DNA from: Methylocystis heyeri
Lineage (GTDB): Bacteria > Pseudomonadota > Alphaproteobacteria > Rhizobiales > Beijerinckiaceae
Length of the DNA stretch: 64,000 nt
Direction of reading: 5' to 3'
Assembly (NCBI RefSeq): GCF_004802635.2
Contig: NZ_CP046052.1
Span: 1,674,001 to 1,738,000, forward strand
The position numbers were made by a program, and so were the translations under genes. Positions 53,399-61,963 of the stretch are shown in pieces. Numbering within the stretch: the stretch's first letter is position 1; each line of letters opens with the position of its first letter. The notes below the pieces were generated by a model that did not search any database, had not been told where the DNA came from, and saw only the letters and a list, made by a program, of their open reading frames with translations.

Positions 53399-53955
53399 CG
53401 CCGCTCGACCCTGGCTTTCAAATTTGCGAGCCCGCTCCTGAAAAGATCCGTCACCGCCTGAACGGCGATTTCGTCGGTGAATTGCTCGGGCGGATTGCCG
53501 CCGGGAAAGGCGCGATAGAAACGGCTCTTCCACTCGACCAGAGACCCGGCGCCCGCGGGAGAAACCTTCAGCGTCGCGGATAGATTGCCGACCGGCAGAA
53601 CCTTGATGTCGACATGCTCCATCAGATAGCGCAGCGACATGGCGGATTCGTCATATTGCACGAGGCGTTCGTCGATCGCGGCGCCGTTCGCCAGAAACAG
53701 GCGCCGTTTTCCAGTTTCCGGCGTATTGCCGCCCTCGCCTTCCGATCTGACGACGCCCGGCAGCCAGCTCGCATCCTGGAAATCGCCCACCACCGCCCAG
53801 ACCCTGGCCGGAGGAGCGTCGATCTCGATGGCCTCGATCACTTTTTGCGGCGTGGCCCCGTGGCCGAAAGCCGCAAGCGGCGTCAGCGCCGCGAGAGCAA
53901 TGGCCAGAACCCACGCAAAACGTAAAGGAGACCGAAGTCTCTGCTGGGCCGTCAT
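53395..53955 (-). CDS. Exported SRPBCC-fold protein 1
   Basis: 186 residues from the ATG at 53955. Signal peptide 'FAWVLAIALAALTPLAAFG-HGATP'. The rest is an SRPBCC/polyketide-cyclase-like lipid-binding fold: 'IEAIEIDAPPARVWAVVGDF', 'ASWLPGVVRSEGEGGNTPET', 'SLVEWKSRFYRAFPGGNPPE'. It is a paralogue of the gene at 54683-55225 (about half of positions alike by eye). It is translationally coupled to the beta-propeller gene. A role in binding or handling a hydrophobic periplasmic compound is inferred. Confidence 0.85.
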   Translation of the reverse strand: MTAQQRLRSPLRFAWVLAIALAALTPLAAFGHGATPQKVIEAIEIDAPPARVWAVVGDFQDASWLPGVVRSEGEGGNTPETGKRRLFLANGAAIDERLVQYDESAMSLRYLMEHVDIKVLPVGNLSATLKVSPAGAGSLVEWKSRFYRAFPGGNPPEQFTDEIAVQAVTDLFRSGLANLKARVERR

Positions 53956-53973
53956 GGCCGGGACATTGTGAAT

Positions 53974-54154
53974 CCCCTCTCCCCGCGCTCGCGGGCAGAG
54001 GGTTAGGGTGAGGGGCCGGGGCAAAAAACACGAGAGGAAAATATTGCCCGCGCCTCTTAGAGCACAATCGCACTCGGGCTTTGGACGCGATGGGCCGGAC
54101 GAAAAAATGCCCAAGCCCCTCACCCCTGCCCTCTCCCCGCCCGCGGGGAGAGGG
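53974..54154. repeat. Inverted pair of 'ccctctccccgc' REP-like sequences
   Basis: 53974-54015 reads cccctctccccgcgctcgcg then ggcagagggttagggtgagg; 54117-54154 reads cccctcacccctgccctctc then cccgcccgcggggagaggga, which is its inverse. This is a REP-like pair with short palindromic cores. Confidence 0.75.
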
Positions 54155-54578
54155 AGCCTGTTCCCCTCGGTTCGTACTAAGTTGCGCGTTGCCGCTGCGC
54201 TAACGCGCGCCCGCGCAAAACACGAGAACCTTCTATATTGCAGGCGTATTCCGAGGATTTCGCCATTGCTCGGCGCGGATGGCCGGGACAAGCCCGGCCA
54301 TGACGGGGTTGGCGACTTTCGAGATATGTGCATGCCTTAGCCCGCCAAGGAGGGACTGCGCCCTTCGCCCTGGCGTCGAGAGGCCAGCGCGGCGGCGCTC
54401 GCGATCGTGCGGCCGTATTCCTGCGGCCGATCGGAGCCGCTCCCGATTAGTAAGCGGCGACGCGTTCTTATCGCAAGTGCTTATAGGCTTTCGCGAAAAC
54501 CTCTCGGGCGAGAAGCAATCCGGACTGCGCTCCGGAATGCTTCCCCCTCCTAAGCACAGCTTTCGGCAGATTGGTTCG

Positions 54579-54658
54579 CGTCATCGCGAGCGCAGCGAAG
54601 CGATCCAGAGCCACGCCAACGGCTGGATCGCCACGTCGCTACGCTCCTCGCGATGACG
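54579..54658. repeat. Inverted 'CGTCATCGCGAGCGCAGCGA' repeat, copy 2
   Basis: Left arm cgtcatcgcgagcgcagcga, agcgatccagag; right arm tggatcgccacgtcgc, tcgcgatgacg. Same family as 32677-32801 and 63764-63860. Confidence 0.85.
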
Positions 54659-54682
54659 GCGAGAATCGGCCACAAAGCCTTC

Positions 54683-55225
54683 TTACTTGCCTTCGGCCTT
54701 GGCCTTCAGCGCCGCGAGGCCGCTGGTGTAGATGCCGCCGACCGCCTTGAGGGCGGCCTCGTCCGAGAGTTCCGGCGGCGGATCGTTGTTCATGAAGCCG
54801 CGATAGAAGGCGCCCTTCCATTCCACCGTGGACTTGCCGCCGTCGGCGGGCGTGACCGTGATGGTGGAGGAATAGTTGTTGACGGGCAGAACCTTGGGGT
54901 CCACCTGATCGATCTTGTAGGAGAGCGACATCGCGGCGGCGTCGTATTTGGTCAGGGACTCGTCGATGGTCCCGCCGTTGCTGAGCGTGAGCTTGCGCTT
55001 GGCCTGCTCCGGCGTATTGCCGCCGGTCGCCTCGGTCTTGGCGACGCCCGGCAGCCAGTTGATGTCGCCGAAATTGCCGACGATCTCCCAGACCTTGGCG
55101 GGCGGAGCGTCGATCTCGATCTTTTCCACGACCTTCTGGCGCGAGGGACCGTGGGCGAGTGCGATTGCGGGAACGAGCGACAGGGCCGCAGCGAGGAAAG
55201 CGCGGCGCGGGGCGACGAAAGACAT
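54683..55225 (-). CDS. Exported SRPBCC-fold protein 2
   Basis: 180 residues from the ATG at 55225. Signal peptide 'RRAFLAAALSLVPAIALA-HGPSR'. SRPBCC fold markers as in protein 1: 'EKIEIDAPPAKVWEIVGNF', 'INWLPGVAKTEATGGNTPE', 'STVEWKGAFYRGFMNNDPP'. It arose with 53395-53955 by duplication, but the two are now separated by 727 bp of repeats. Probably a periplasmic lipid- or cofactor-binding protein. Confidence 0.85.
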   Translation of the reverse strand: MSFVAPRRAFLAAALSLVPAIALAHGPSRQKVVEKIEIDAPPAKVWEIVGNFGDINWLPGVAKTEATGGNTPEQAKRKLTLSNGGTIDESLTKYDAAAMSLSYKIDQVDPKVLPVNNYSSTITVTPADGGKSTVEWKGAFYRGFMNNDPPPELSDEAALKAVGGIYTSGLAALKAKAEGK

Positions 55226-55445
55226 TGATGGGTCTCCAAAGATAGAGAGCTTGTCGCCGCCGGCGGCGGCTCCGGGGCGACATAAAATCGCACCTGAAGC
55301 TCCCGTCAAGGCAAAGCGTCGGCTGAAGGCCCGGCGCCGGCCCTCAAAGCGCAAAATTCATCCACAGGCGCCTCTTGCCGAATCCCTGGAGCAAGACCAC
55401 CATGCTGCAGCGCATTTGAAGAGTTTTCCCCACTATCCACTATTT

Positions 55446-55461
55446 TAGCAATATATAGAGA
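55446..55461. promoter_or_regulatory. NrdR-like box 1
   Basis: tagcaatatatagaga: the core CAATATATAG matches the NrdR consensus core (CwATATaTwG) in all positions. Box 2 lies 31 bp downstream, three helical turns, the usual spacing for NrdR. Confidence 0.75.
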
Positions 55462-55476
55462 TCCGAAACTTTTTGG

Positions 55477-55492
55477 TCACTATATCTTGACG
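55477..55492. promoter_or_regulatory. NrdR-like box 2
   Basis: tcactatatcttgacg: the core CTATATCTTG matches the NrdR consensus core in nine of ten positions. Centre-to-centre distance to box 1 is 31 bp. Confidence 0.7.
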
Positions 55493-55721
55493 ACAGAGAC
55501 CGGTTCACGCAGTTTGCGGGGGTCCTCGTGACGAAGCGGAGCAGAGTCGGAAACAATCCCAGCCGGACGGGTCGAACCCGCCGCTTTGCCACAAGCCCAT
55601 CAGCCGTAATGCGTTTCGTTCAGAAGCGTTCCACCGGAACGCCGGTCCGGCCCTCCTGCAAGAGCGGCCGCTAGCCGGCGTCCCTCGGCGCGCTCCCACG
55701 CGCGAACCCAGATTTGAGGAA

Positions 55722-58700
55722 TTGAGCCATATGAAGATCGAGCGCCGCTTCACCGCCGCCGGCCAGTCTCCTTACGCGTCGATCGAGTTCCGCACGACGA
55801 AAAGCGAGATCAGGAACCCGGATGGATCGGTGGTGTTCTCGCTCGACGGCATCGAGGTCCCGGCGGGCTGGAGCCAGGTCGCCGCCGACGTGCTGGCGCA
55901 AAAATACTTCCGCAAGGCGGGCGTGCCGGCCCGGCTCAAGCGGATCGAGGAAAATTCGATCCCCTCTTTCCTGTGGCGCTCCACGGCCGACGCGGAGGCG
56001 CTCGCCGCCCTGCCCAAGGACCAGCGCTATGTCTGCGAAACCACGGCGCAGCAGGTGTTCGACCGGCTGGCCGGGGCCTGGACCTATTGGGGCTGGAAGG
56101 GCGGCTATTTCGACAGCGAGGAAGACGCCCAGGCCTTCATGGACGAGCTGCGCTACATGCTGGCGAGACAAATGGCCGCGCCCAACTCGCCGCAATGGTT
56201 CAACACCGGCCTGCACTGGGCCTATGGCGTCGACGGCCCCGGCCAGGGCCATTTTTATGTGGATTTCGCCAGCGGCAAGCTGGTGAGGTCGAAGAGCGCC
56301 TATGAGCATCCGCAGCCGCACGCCTGCTTCATCCAGTCGGTGGAAGACGATCTCGTCAACGACGGCGGCATCATGGATCTGTGGGTGCGCGAGGCCCGCC
56401 TGTTCAAATACGGCTCCGGCACCGGCTCCAACTTCTCCCGGCTGCGCGGCGAAAACGAAAAGCTCTCTGGCGGCGGCGCCTCCTCGGGGCTGATGTCCTT
56501 CCTCAAGATCGGCGATCGCGCCGCGGGCGCGATCAAATCCGGCGGCACCACCCGCCGCGCCGCCAAAATGGTGGTGGTGGACGTCGATCACCCCGACGTC
56601 GAGGCCTTCATCGACTGGAAGGTGAAGGAGGAGGAAAAAGTCGCCTCGCTCGTCGCCGGCTCCAAGATCGTCAAGAAGCACCTCAAGGCGATCCTGCGCG
56701 CCTGCGTGAACTGCGAAGGCGCCAACGACGATTGCTTCAACCCCGAGAAAAACCCCGCGCTCAAGCGCGAGATCAAGCTGGCCCGCCGCGAAGACGTGCC
56801 GGACAATTTCATCAAGCGCATCATCCAATTCGCCCGCCAGGGCTATAAGGACATCGCCTTTGAAACTTTCGACACCGATTGGGACAGCGAGGCCTATCTC
56901 ACCGTCTCGGGCCAGAACTCCAACAACACGGTGCGCGTCACCGACGACTTTTTGCGCGCGGTTGAGGAGGATAAAGACTGGGCGCTGATCCGCCGGCTCG
57001 ACGGCAAGACCGCCAAGACGGTCAAGGCCAAAGACCTCTGGGAGAAGATCGGCTACGCCGCCTGGGCTTCCGCCGATCCCGGCATTCAGTTCCACACCAC
57101 CATCAACGACTGGCACACCTGCCCGGCCGGCGGCCCGATCCGCGCCTCCAATCCGTGCTCGGAATATATGTTCCTCGACGACACGGCCTGTAACCTCGCC
57201 TCGCTCAACCTGCTGCAGTTCCGCGACGAGGCCACCAAGCAGATCGACATCGCAGCCTATGAGCACGCGGTGCGGCTATGGACCGTGGTGCTGGAAATCT
57301 CGGTGCTGATGGCGCAGTTCCCCTCGCGCGAGATCGCCCAGCTTTCCTATGACTACCGCACGCTCGGCCTCGGCTACGCCAATGTCGGCGGGCTGCTGAT
57401 GTCCTCCGGCATCGCCTATGACAGCGCGCAAGGCCGCGCCATCACCGGCGCGCTGTCGGCGATCATGACCGGCGTCGCCTACGCCACATCGGCGGAAATG
57501 GCCAGGGAGCTCGGCCCCTTCGCGCGCTTCATGGAAAACCGCGAGGCCATGCTGCGCGTCATCCGCAACCATCGCCGCGCCGCGCTCGGCGAGCATAGCG
57601 GCTATGAAAAGCTCTCCATCGCCCCGGTGCCGCTCGACATCGCCGCCTGCCCCGACAAGGCGCTGAACGAGGCCGCCGCCCGCGCCTGGGAGAACGCGCT
57701 GCGCCAGGGCGAGCTTCACGGCTATCGCAATGCGCAGGTTTCCGTCGTCGCGCCCACCGGCACCATCGGCCTCGTCATGGATTGCGACACCACCGGCATA
57801 GAGCCCGATTTCGCGCTGGTGAAGTTCAAGAAGCTGGCCGGCGGCGGCTATCTCAAGATCGTCAACCGCGCCGTGCCCGAGGCCTTGCGCACGCTCGGCT
57901 ATAACGAGGCGGAGATCGCCGATATCGAGGCCTATGCGGTCGGCCATGCCAGCCTTTCCAATGCGCCGGCGATCAACACGACGAGCCTGCGCGCGCGCGG
58001 CTTCACCGATGAAAAACTCCAGGTGGTGGAAAAGGCGCTCGCCGGCGCCTTCGACATCAAATTCGTCTTCAACAAATGGACTCTCGGCGCCGATTTCCTC
58101 AGCTCTGCGCTGAGGGTTTCTCCCGCCGCGCTCGACGACAAGAATTTCGATCTGCTTTCGCATCTCGGGTTCTCGCGCGCGGAGATCGAAGCCGCCAACG
58201 TCCATATTTGCGGCGCGATGACGCTGGAGGGCGCGCCCTTCCTCAAGCGCGAGCATTATGCCGTGTTCGACTGCGCCAACCCGTGCGGGCGCACCGGAAA
58301 GCGCTATCTCTCGGTCGAATCGCATATCCGCATGATGGCGGCGGCGCAGCCCTTCATCTCGGGCGCGATCTCCAAGACCATCAACATGCCCAATGAGGCA
58401 ACGATCGAGGATTGCGAGCAGTCCTATCTCTTGTCCTGGCGCCTCGCGCTCAAGGCCAATGCGCTTTATCGCGACGGCTCAAAGCTTTCGCAGCCGCTTT
58501 CGGCGCAGCTCATAGCGGGTGATGAAGAAGACGAAGACGCCGGCGACAAGGTCGAGCAGCTGATCGCGGCCAGCGTGCCGGCGCGCGCGGCGCAGGTGGC
58601 CGAACGCGTCGTCGAGCGCATCGTCCATCAGCTGGTGCGCGAGCGCGAAAAGCTGCCCGATCGCCGCAAGGGCTACACCCAGAAGGCCGCAGTCGGGGGA

Positions 58701-59435
58701 CATAAGGTCTATCTGCGCACCGGCGAATATGGCGACGGACGCCTCGGCGAAATCTTCATCGACATGCACAAGGAGGGCGCCGCCTTCCGCAGCCTGATGA
58801 ACAATTTCGCCATCGCCATTTCTCTCGGCCTGCAATATGGCGTGCCGCTCGAAGAATATGTCGACGCCTTCACCTTCACCCGCTTCGAGCCCGCCGGCCC
58901 GGTGCAAGGCAACGACATGATCAAGAACGCGACCTCGATTCTCGATTATGTGTTCCGCGAGCTTGCGGTCTCTTATCTCGGCCGCAACGATCTCGCCCAT
59001 GTCTCGCCCGACGACATCGGCCATGACGTGCTCGGCAAGGGCGAGCATGAGGGCAAGGCGCCGGAAGCCGCCTCCGTCGTCTCGCGCGGGCTGCTGCGCA
59101 ACAAGGCCGACCGGCTGACGCTGGTGAACCGCGCCGATGCGACGCCGCCGATGGCCCATGCTTCCAGCGGCGCCCTGGCGCTGAAATCGGAGCTCGCCCG
59201 TGAGATCGAAGAATCCACTAACCCTTTTGATGATGATAACGATCCCACGACGGGAGGCTTAGCTTTCTCGAGGGACGTCGAGTGGAGCAAACCCTCGCTT
59301 AGTGCGAGGAGAGATCAGGCTCGTATGAAGGGTTACGTTGGCGAAGCCTGCCCGGAATGTGGTAACTTTACGCTGGTTCGTAATGGCACATGCCTGAAAT
59401 GCGATACATGCGGGGGAACGACCGGCTGCTCCTGA
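55722..59435 (+). CDS. nrdJ: B12-dependent (class II) ribonucleotide reductase, with exchanged C-terminal tail
   Basis: 1237 residues. It makes deoxyribonucleotides with adenosylcobalamin as radical source. The catalytic barrel shows '[16 protein letters not shown]', '[18 protein letters not shown]', '[20 protein letters not shown]' and '[20 protein letters not shown]'. The C-terminal zinc-ribbon tail with the redox-active Cys pair is '[20 protein letters not shown]' plus 'TCGG'. From about 59210 the codon use changes: the last ~75 codons ('[15 protein letters not shown]', '[12 protein letters not shown]') are AT-richer than the rest. A second, GC-rich copy of the last 36 codons lies at 60359-60469. 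The gene is therefore intact but its tail was replaced when a cargo module inserted. Two NrdR-like boxes lie upstream. Confidence 0.95.
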   Translation: MSHMKIERRFTAAGQSPYASIEFRTTKSEIRNPDGSVVFSLDGIEVPAGWSQVAADVLAQKYFRKAGVPARLKRIEENSIPSFLWRSTADAEALAALPKDQRYVCETTAQQVFDRLAGAWTYWGWKGGYFDSEEDAQAFMDELRYMLARQMAAPNSPQWFNTGLHWAYGVDGPGQGHFYVDFASGKLVRSKSAYEHPQPHACFIQSVEDDLVNDGGIMDLWVREARLFKYGSGTGSNFSRLRGENEKLSGGGASSGLMSFLKIGDRAAGAIKSGGTTRRAAKMVVVDVDHPDVEAFIDWKVKEEEKVASLVAGSKIVKKHLKAILRACVNCEGANDDCFNPEKNPALKREIKLARREDVPDNFIKRIIQFARQGYKDIAFETFDTDWDSEAYLTVSGQNSNNTVRVTDDFLRAVEEDKDWALIRRLDGKTAKTVKAKDLWEKIGYAAWASADPGIQFHTTINDWHTCPAGGPIRASNPCSEYMFLDDTACNLASLNLLQFRDEATKQIDIAAYEHAVRLWTVVLEISVLMAQFPSREIAQLSYDYRTLGLGYANVGGLLMSSGIAYDSAQGRAITGALSAIMTGVAYATSAEMARELGPFARFMENREAMLRVIRNHRRAALGEHSGYEKLSIAPVPLDIAACPDKALNEAAARAWENALRQGELHGYRNAQVSVVAPTGTIGLVMDCDTTGIEPDFALVKFKKLAGGGYLKIVNRAVPEALRTLGYNEAEIADIEAYAVGHASLSNAPAINTTSLRARGFTDEKLQVVEKALAGAFDIKFVFNKWTLGADFLSSALRVSPAALDDKNFDLLSHLGFSRAEIEAANVHICGAMTLEGAPFLKREHYAVFDCANPCGRTGKRYLSVESHIRMMAAAQPFISGAISKTINMPNEATIEDCEQSYLLSWRLALKANALYRDGSKLSQPLSAQLIAGDEEDEDAGDKVEQLIAASVPARAAQVAERVVERIVHQLVREREKLPDRRKGYTQKAAVGGHKVYLRTGEYGDGRLGEIFIDMHKEGAAFRSLMNNFAIAISLGLQYGVPLEEYVDAFTFTRFEPAGPVQGNDMIKNATSILDYVFRELAVSYLGRNDLAHVSPDDIGHDVLGKGEHEGKAPEAASVVSRGLLRNKADRLTLVNRADATPPMAHASSGALALKSELAREIEESTNPFDDDNDPTTGGLAFSRDVEWSKPSLSARRDQARMKGYVGEACPECGNFTLVRNGTCLKCDTCGGTTGCS

Positions 59436-59451
59436 TGCGGAGGAGCCGGCA

Positions 59452-60126
59452 GTGTCACACCCCACCGACTATAAAGTCGCTCCCAAAAGCTTTGCGCGTC
59501 TCGCAGCAGACGCCGAGTCCTTGCGGAAATTACTCGGGGCTGACCATCGCCCCGAGTTCAAGGTGTGGCAAGCAATTGAGTTCTTAGAAAGAACGGAGTT
59601 ACCCAACAAAGGCGTTTTGACGGTTCACACATTTAATGCTCCGCTTGGCTACGCGCCCGCTAGAGTGAAATACAAACCTCTGCGTCTCTTCATTGATCGA
59701 GATGTGAAGGAAGCAGCGCTTCTTGGTTTCCCGTTCGAAAAATACGTTGTCGCCCATGAAATAGCCCACATAGTAGAGCACGATAACACTGCGAAAGCTT
59801 TTTCTTCCAGCGAAGCCGAACGCCTCAAGGCTTGGCCAAAAGAAGAGTTAGCTGAATGGCAGGCAGACACCTTCGCTGATAACCTACTAGTGCCATGGAA
59901 ATATTTGTTTTCTTTTCGTTTCGATATTAACGCCATCGCGTCCGCCTGCAACGTCGAGCGGAAAGTGGTGGAACGCCAGATCGCCGCATTGAAGGCTGAG
60001 AAGCGATATGTTTGTCAGGAGTGCCCGAAATGCGGCTGCTTTACGCTGGCGCGCAAAGGTAATGCGCTAAAATGTGAAACTTGCGGAAATGAGTTGGATA
60101 CCCCTAACGCTGGAGGAGTTCGATGA
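59452..60126 (+). CDS. ImmA/IrrE-like metallopeptidase with NrdJ-type zinc ribbon
   Basis: 224 residues. The zinc-peptidase motif is 'HEIAH' at 102-106, and the third ligand is probably Glu135 in 'EWQADTFADNLLVP', the typical ImmA/IrrE (COG2856) arrangement. There is no N-terminal HTH domain. The C-terminus carries four cysteines in the pattern CPKCG (191-195) and KCETCG (207-212) which, with the residues between them, matches the NrdJ tail ribbon in 15 of 22 positions. The gene is AT-richer than the core and starts 17 bp after the exchanged nrdJ stop. Its ATG/TGA overlap with the next gene (60123-60126) shows coupling. ImmA-like enzymes usually cleave repressors or antitoxins; the target here is unknown. 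Confidence 0.85.
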   Translation: MSHPTDYKVAPKSFARLAADAESLRKLLGADHRPEFKVWQAIEFLERTELPNKGVLTVHTFNAPLGYAPARVKYKPLRLFIDRDVKEAALLGFPFEKYVVAHEIAHIVEHDNTAKAFSSSEAERLKAWPKEELAEWQADTFADNLLVPWKYLFSFRFDINAIASACNVERKVVERQIAALKAEKRYVCQECPKCGCFTLARKGNALKCETCGNELDTPNAGGVR

Positions 60127-60326
60127 AGCAGCCAGGACTTGATGATCGCCATAGAGACAAAGACGGTCAAATCCATCGCAAAAGAAGTGATACTCTTGTC
60201 GGTACGCTAAGGAAGATTTACGGTGAAGGGTTTGCAAAAGACTTTAGGTCTGATGCTCAACTCAAAACGGTCCTTAAAAAAGAGCAGGTATCGTCTCTCG
60301 ACGAATTGCTGAAGAACAAACCTTAG
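60123..60326 (+). CDS. Small basic protein of the nrdJ-inserted module
   Basis: 67 residues, overlapping the peptidase stop by 4 bp. 'DKDGQIHRKRSDTLVGTLRK' and 'IYGEGFAKDFRSDAQLKTVL' match a small protein family I recall from Rhizobiales as hypothetical proteins ('NTLVxTLRxxYGxxFA'). It is helical and basic and has no known domain. Coupling with the peptidase suggests it is a partner, substrate or antitoxin-like protein, as in many ImmA-type pairs. Confidence 0.7.
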   Translation: MKQPGLDDRHRDKDGQIHRKRSDTLVGTLRKIYGEGFAKDFRSDAQLKTVLKKEQVSSLDELLKNKP

Positions 60327-60331
60327 ATTAG

Positions 60332-60469
60332 GCGCGAGCTGATCAAGCCGAAGAGCGGATGAAGGGCTATGTCGGCGAAGCCTGCCCCGAATGCGCGAAT
60401 TTTACCCTGGTGCGCAACGGGACGTGCCTGAAGTGCGAGACCTGCGGCAGCACGACGGGGTGTAATTGA
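60332..60469 (+). pseudogene. Orphan native nrdJ 3' end
   Basis: The frame from 60332 reads '[20 protein letters not shown]' and then '[19 protein letters not shown]' to a TGA at 60467. It is the GC-rich original NrdJ tail: 31 or more of 36 residues equal those of the tail now attached to nrdJ (59325-59435). The length of both tails from the shared Met is exactly 37 codons including stop. It has no ribosome site of its own and is out of contact with the rest of nrdJ. Confidence 0.92.
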
Positions 60470-60600
60470 GGGGGCAAGCGTGCGGCCAAGCAAGACGTCT
60501 GATTGCTTGGCTTATCGAACTGCGGGACAAGGGGATCGGGCCGACGCTCGATCCCGAGACATACGAGGCGACCGCGGGCGGGAGGGCATAAGACGTCAAG

Positions 60601-61857
60601 TCATCTAAATACCTTAAGTCCTAGCGCCTTGTAGATCCGAGTTGATTGTGCAAACAACATCAAGACATCAGCTCTCCCGAGGGGTCGACGATGCGATACA
60701 GCGTTTCTAATCTGACACAACTGCCGAAGCGCTAAACAGAAAAACTCCTTATTTCCAAAAATAGCTCCGAACGCGTCACTCCAGTTGTTTTTTTGTGCAA
60801 TAATGCTCTCCAAATGCGAGAAGTCAGCGTAATGTATTAGTCCATAAACGGACCGCCCGTCTTGGCGATCCTTCGCCTGAAGAGCTTGCCATTCGTCCCG
60901 GAGCTTAGGTGGAACACGCCTCTTGACCCAAGCATCACCATCCAGCGCAGATAGTTTTGCTTCGATAGCATACCGTAAAGATAGCTCTAAGTTAGTAAGC
61001 ACCTCGTTGTGTCGGGGATCCAATACAGCACCCGGATCGCCATCTTCTATTGCGACAGGCAGAGGAGCGACAGCGAATTCAAATTGAAATCCGGCCGCGC
61101 ATATTACATCGCCGTATTCCTCGCGGGGAAAAGCAATCAGCCCTGGATGCAATCCGGCTTCGACGGCCGCAGCATCGCGGGCTTCCGCATCCGCGCTTTC
61201 GTCCGCTTCGATCCCAAAACCGAGTTCCTCTCGGAATAATTCAGCGACCGGTTCATCAAAAGGCTGACTATAATGCGCGGCATCGCTAATGCGGGCCAAG
61301 CGGGCGAATCCAGTGACCGAAATCCCCAGCGCCCCCTCCAGTGCCCAAGGTCGGTTGAAAGCTCCCAATTTTCCGGCAATCCTACTCTCCCATAAACTTC
61401 TCCCCGTTTCGGCTGAAAAGGGCGCAATTGCAAGGGAGGCTGCGCGGGAGTATTTCGATAACGCCTCTACTTCTGGACAAATATAGGTTCCAAATTGCTT
61501 GGCCGACGTCGATAGCCGCTCCATTTCCTTCAGATGAGCAGACGCAAGATTTGATATGTTCGCGAACCTCTCTACTTCTGGGATAACAGGGGCTTGGAAT
61601 TGCTTAGCAAATGCCGATAAGCGATCCATTTCTTTAAGATGTGCAGACGCAATATCCGCCATCTTCGTCAGCCCCTCTAATTCTGGCATAACAGGGGGGC
61701 TGAATTGCTTCACCAGCGCCGATAAGCGTTCTATTTCATTGAGATGGGTAGAGTTCATAGAACCTAGCAGTGGATTGATCGCTGACTTGTTAATCAGTCG
61801 GAGCGAGTCACTGCCGTCTAAAGGTGAGCCGATTTTTGGGATAACGTCGTCGGACAT
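60601..61857 (-). CDS. Swt1-like HEPN protein with three 35-residue repeats
   Basis: About 418 residues from the ATG at 61857 (two more codons to 61863). Three consecutive helical repeats of exactly 35 residues start at His40, His75 and His110 (each 'HLxExxRLSAxxKQF' ... 'PExE'), a pattern that fits a coiled-coil rod. The middle is not recognised. The C-terminal ~130 residues resemble the HEPN_Swt1 domain and end with 'CQIRNAVSHRRPLGRADV', which contains the HEPN RNase motif R-x4-H (Arg386, His391). HEPN proteins of this kind are commonly RNases in defence or toxin systems. It converges on the nrdJ module. No obvious antitoxin is adjacent. Confidence 0.72.
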   Translation of the reverse strand: MSDDVIPKIGSPLDGSDSLRLINKSAINPLLGSMNSTHLNEIERLSALVKQFSPPVMPELEGLTKMADIASAHLKEMDRLSAFAKQFQAPVIPEVERFANISNLASAHLKEMERLSTSAKQFGTYICPEVEALSKYSRAASLAIAPFSAETGRSLWESRIAGKLGAFNRPWALEGALGISVTGFARLARISDAAHYSQPFDEPVAELFREELGFGIEADESADAEARDAAAVEAGLHPGLIAFPREEYGDVICAAGFQFEFAVAPLPVAIEDGDPGAVLDPRHNEVLTNLELSLRYAIEAKLSALDGDAWVKRRVPPKLRDEWQALQAKDRQDGRSVYGLIHYADFSHLESIIAQKNNWSDAFGAIFGNKEFFCLALRQLCQIRNAVSHRRPLGRADVLMLFAQSTRIYKALGLKVFR

Positions 61858-61963
61858 CTGCACCGCGCTGGTCGGAATGGCGAAGCCAGATAACCATGGC
61901 TGCGCACGATGGCAACAAAGTACCTCTCGGTGAAATGTTGCTTCTCTTCACACCTTCGCCTCC

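Larger units (their letters stand above)
53956..54682. other. Repeat-rich intergenic region
   Basis: 727 bp without a gene. It holds a convergent pair of 'ccctctccccgc' repeats (53974-54015 and 54117-54154), a mosaic-repeat fragment (gcgttcttatcgcaagtgct..., about 54471-54505) and the 'CGTCATCGCGAGC' inverted repeat (54579-54658). Confidence 0.7.
55226..55721. other. nrdJ upstream region
   Basis: 496 bp. It contains the two NrdR-like boxes (55446-55461, 55477-55492) and then a ~190-nt GC-rich leader with stem-forming sequence, described as a finding. No gene is supported. Confidence 0.6.

Noticed and set aside
55671-57266. 531-aa open frame on the minus strand
   Set aside because: Antisense shadow of nrdJ, which has clear family motifs.
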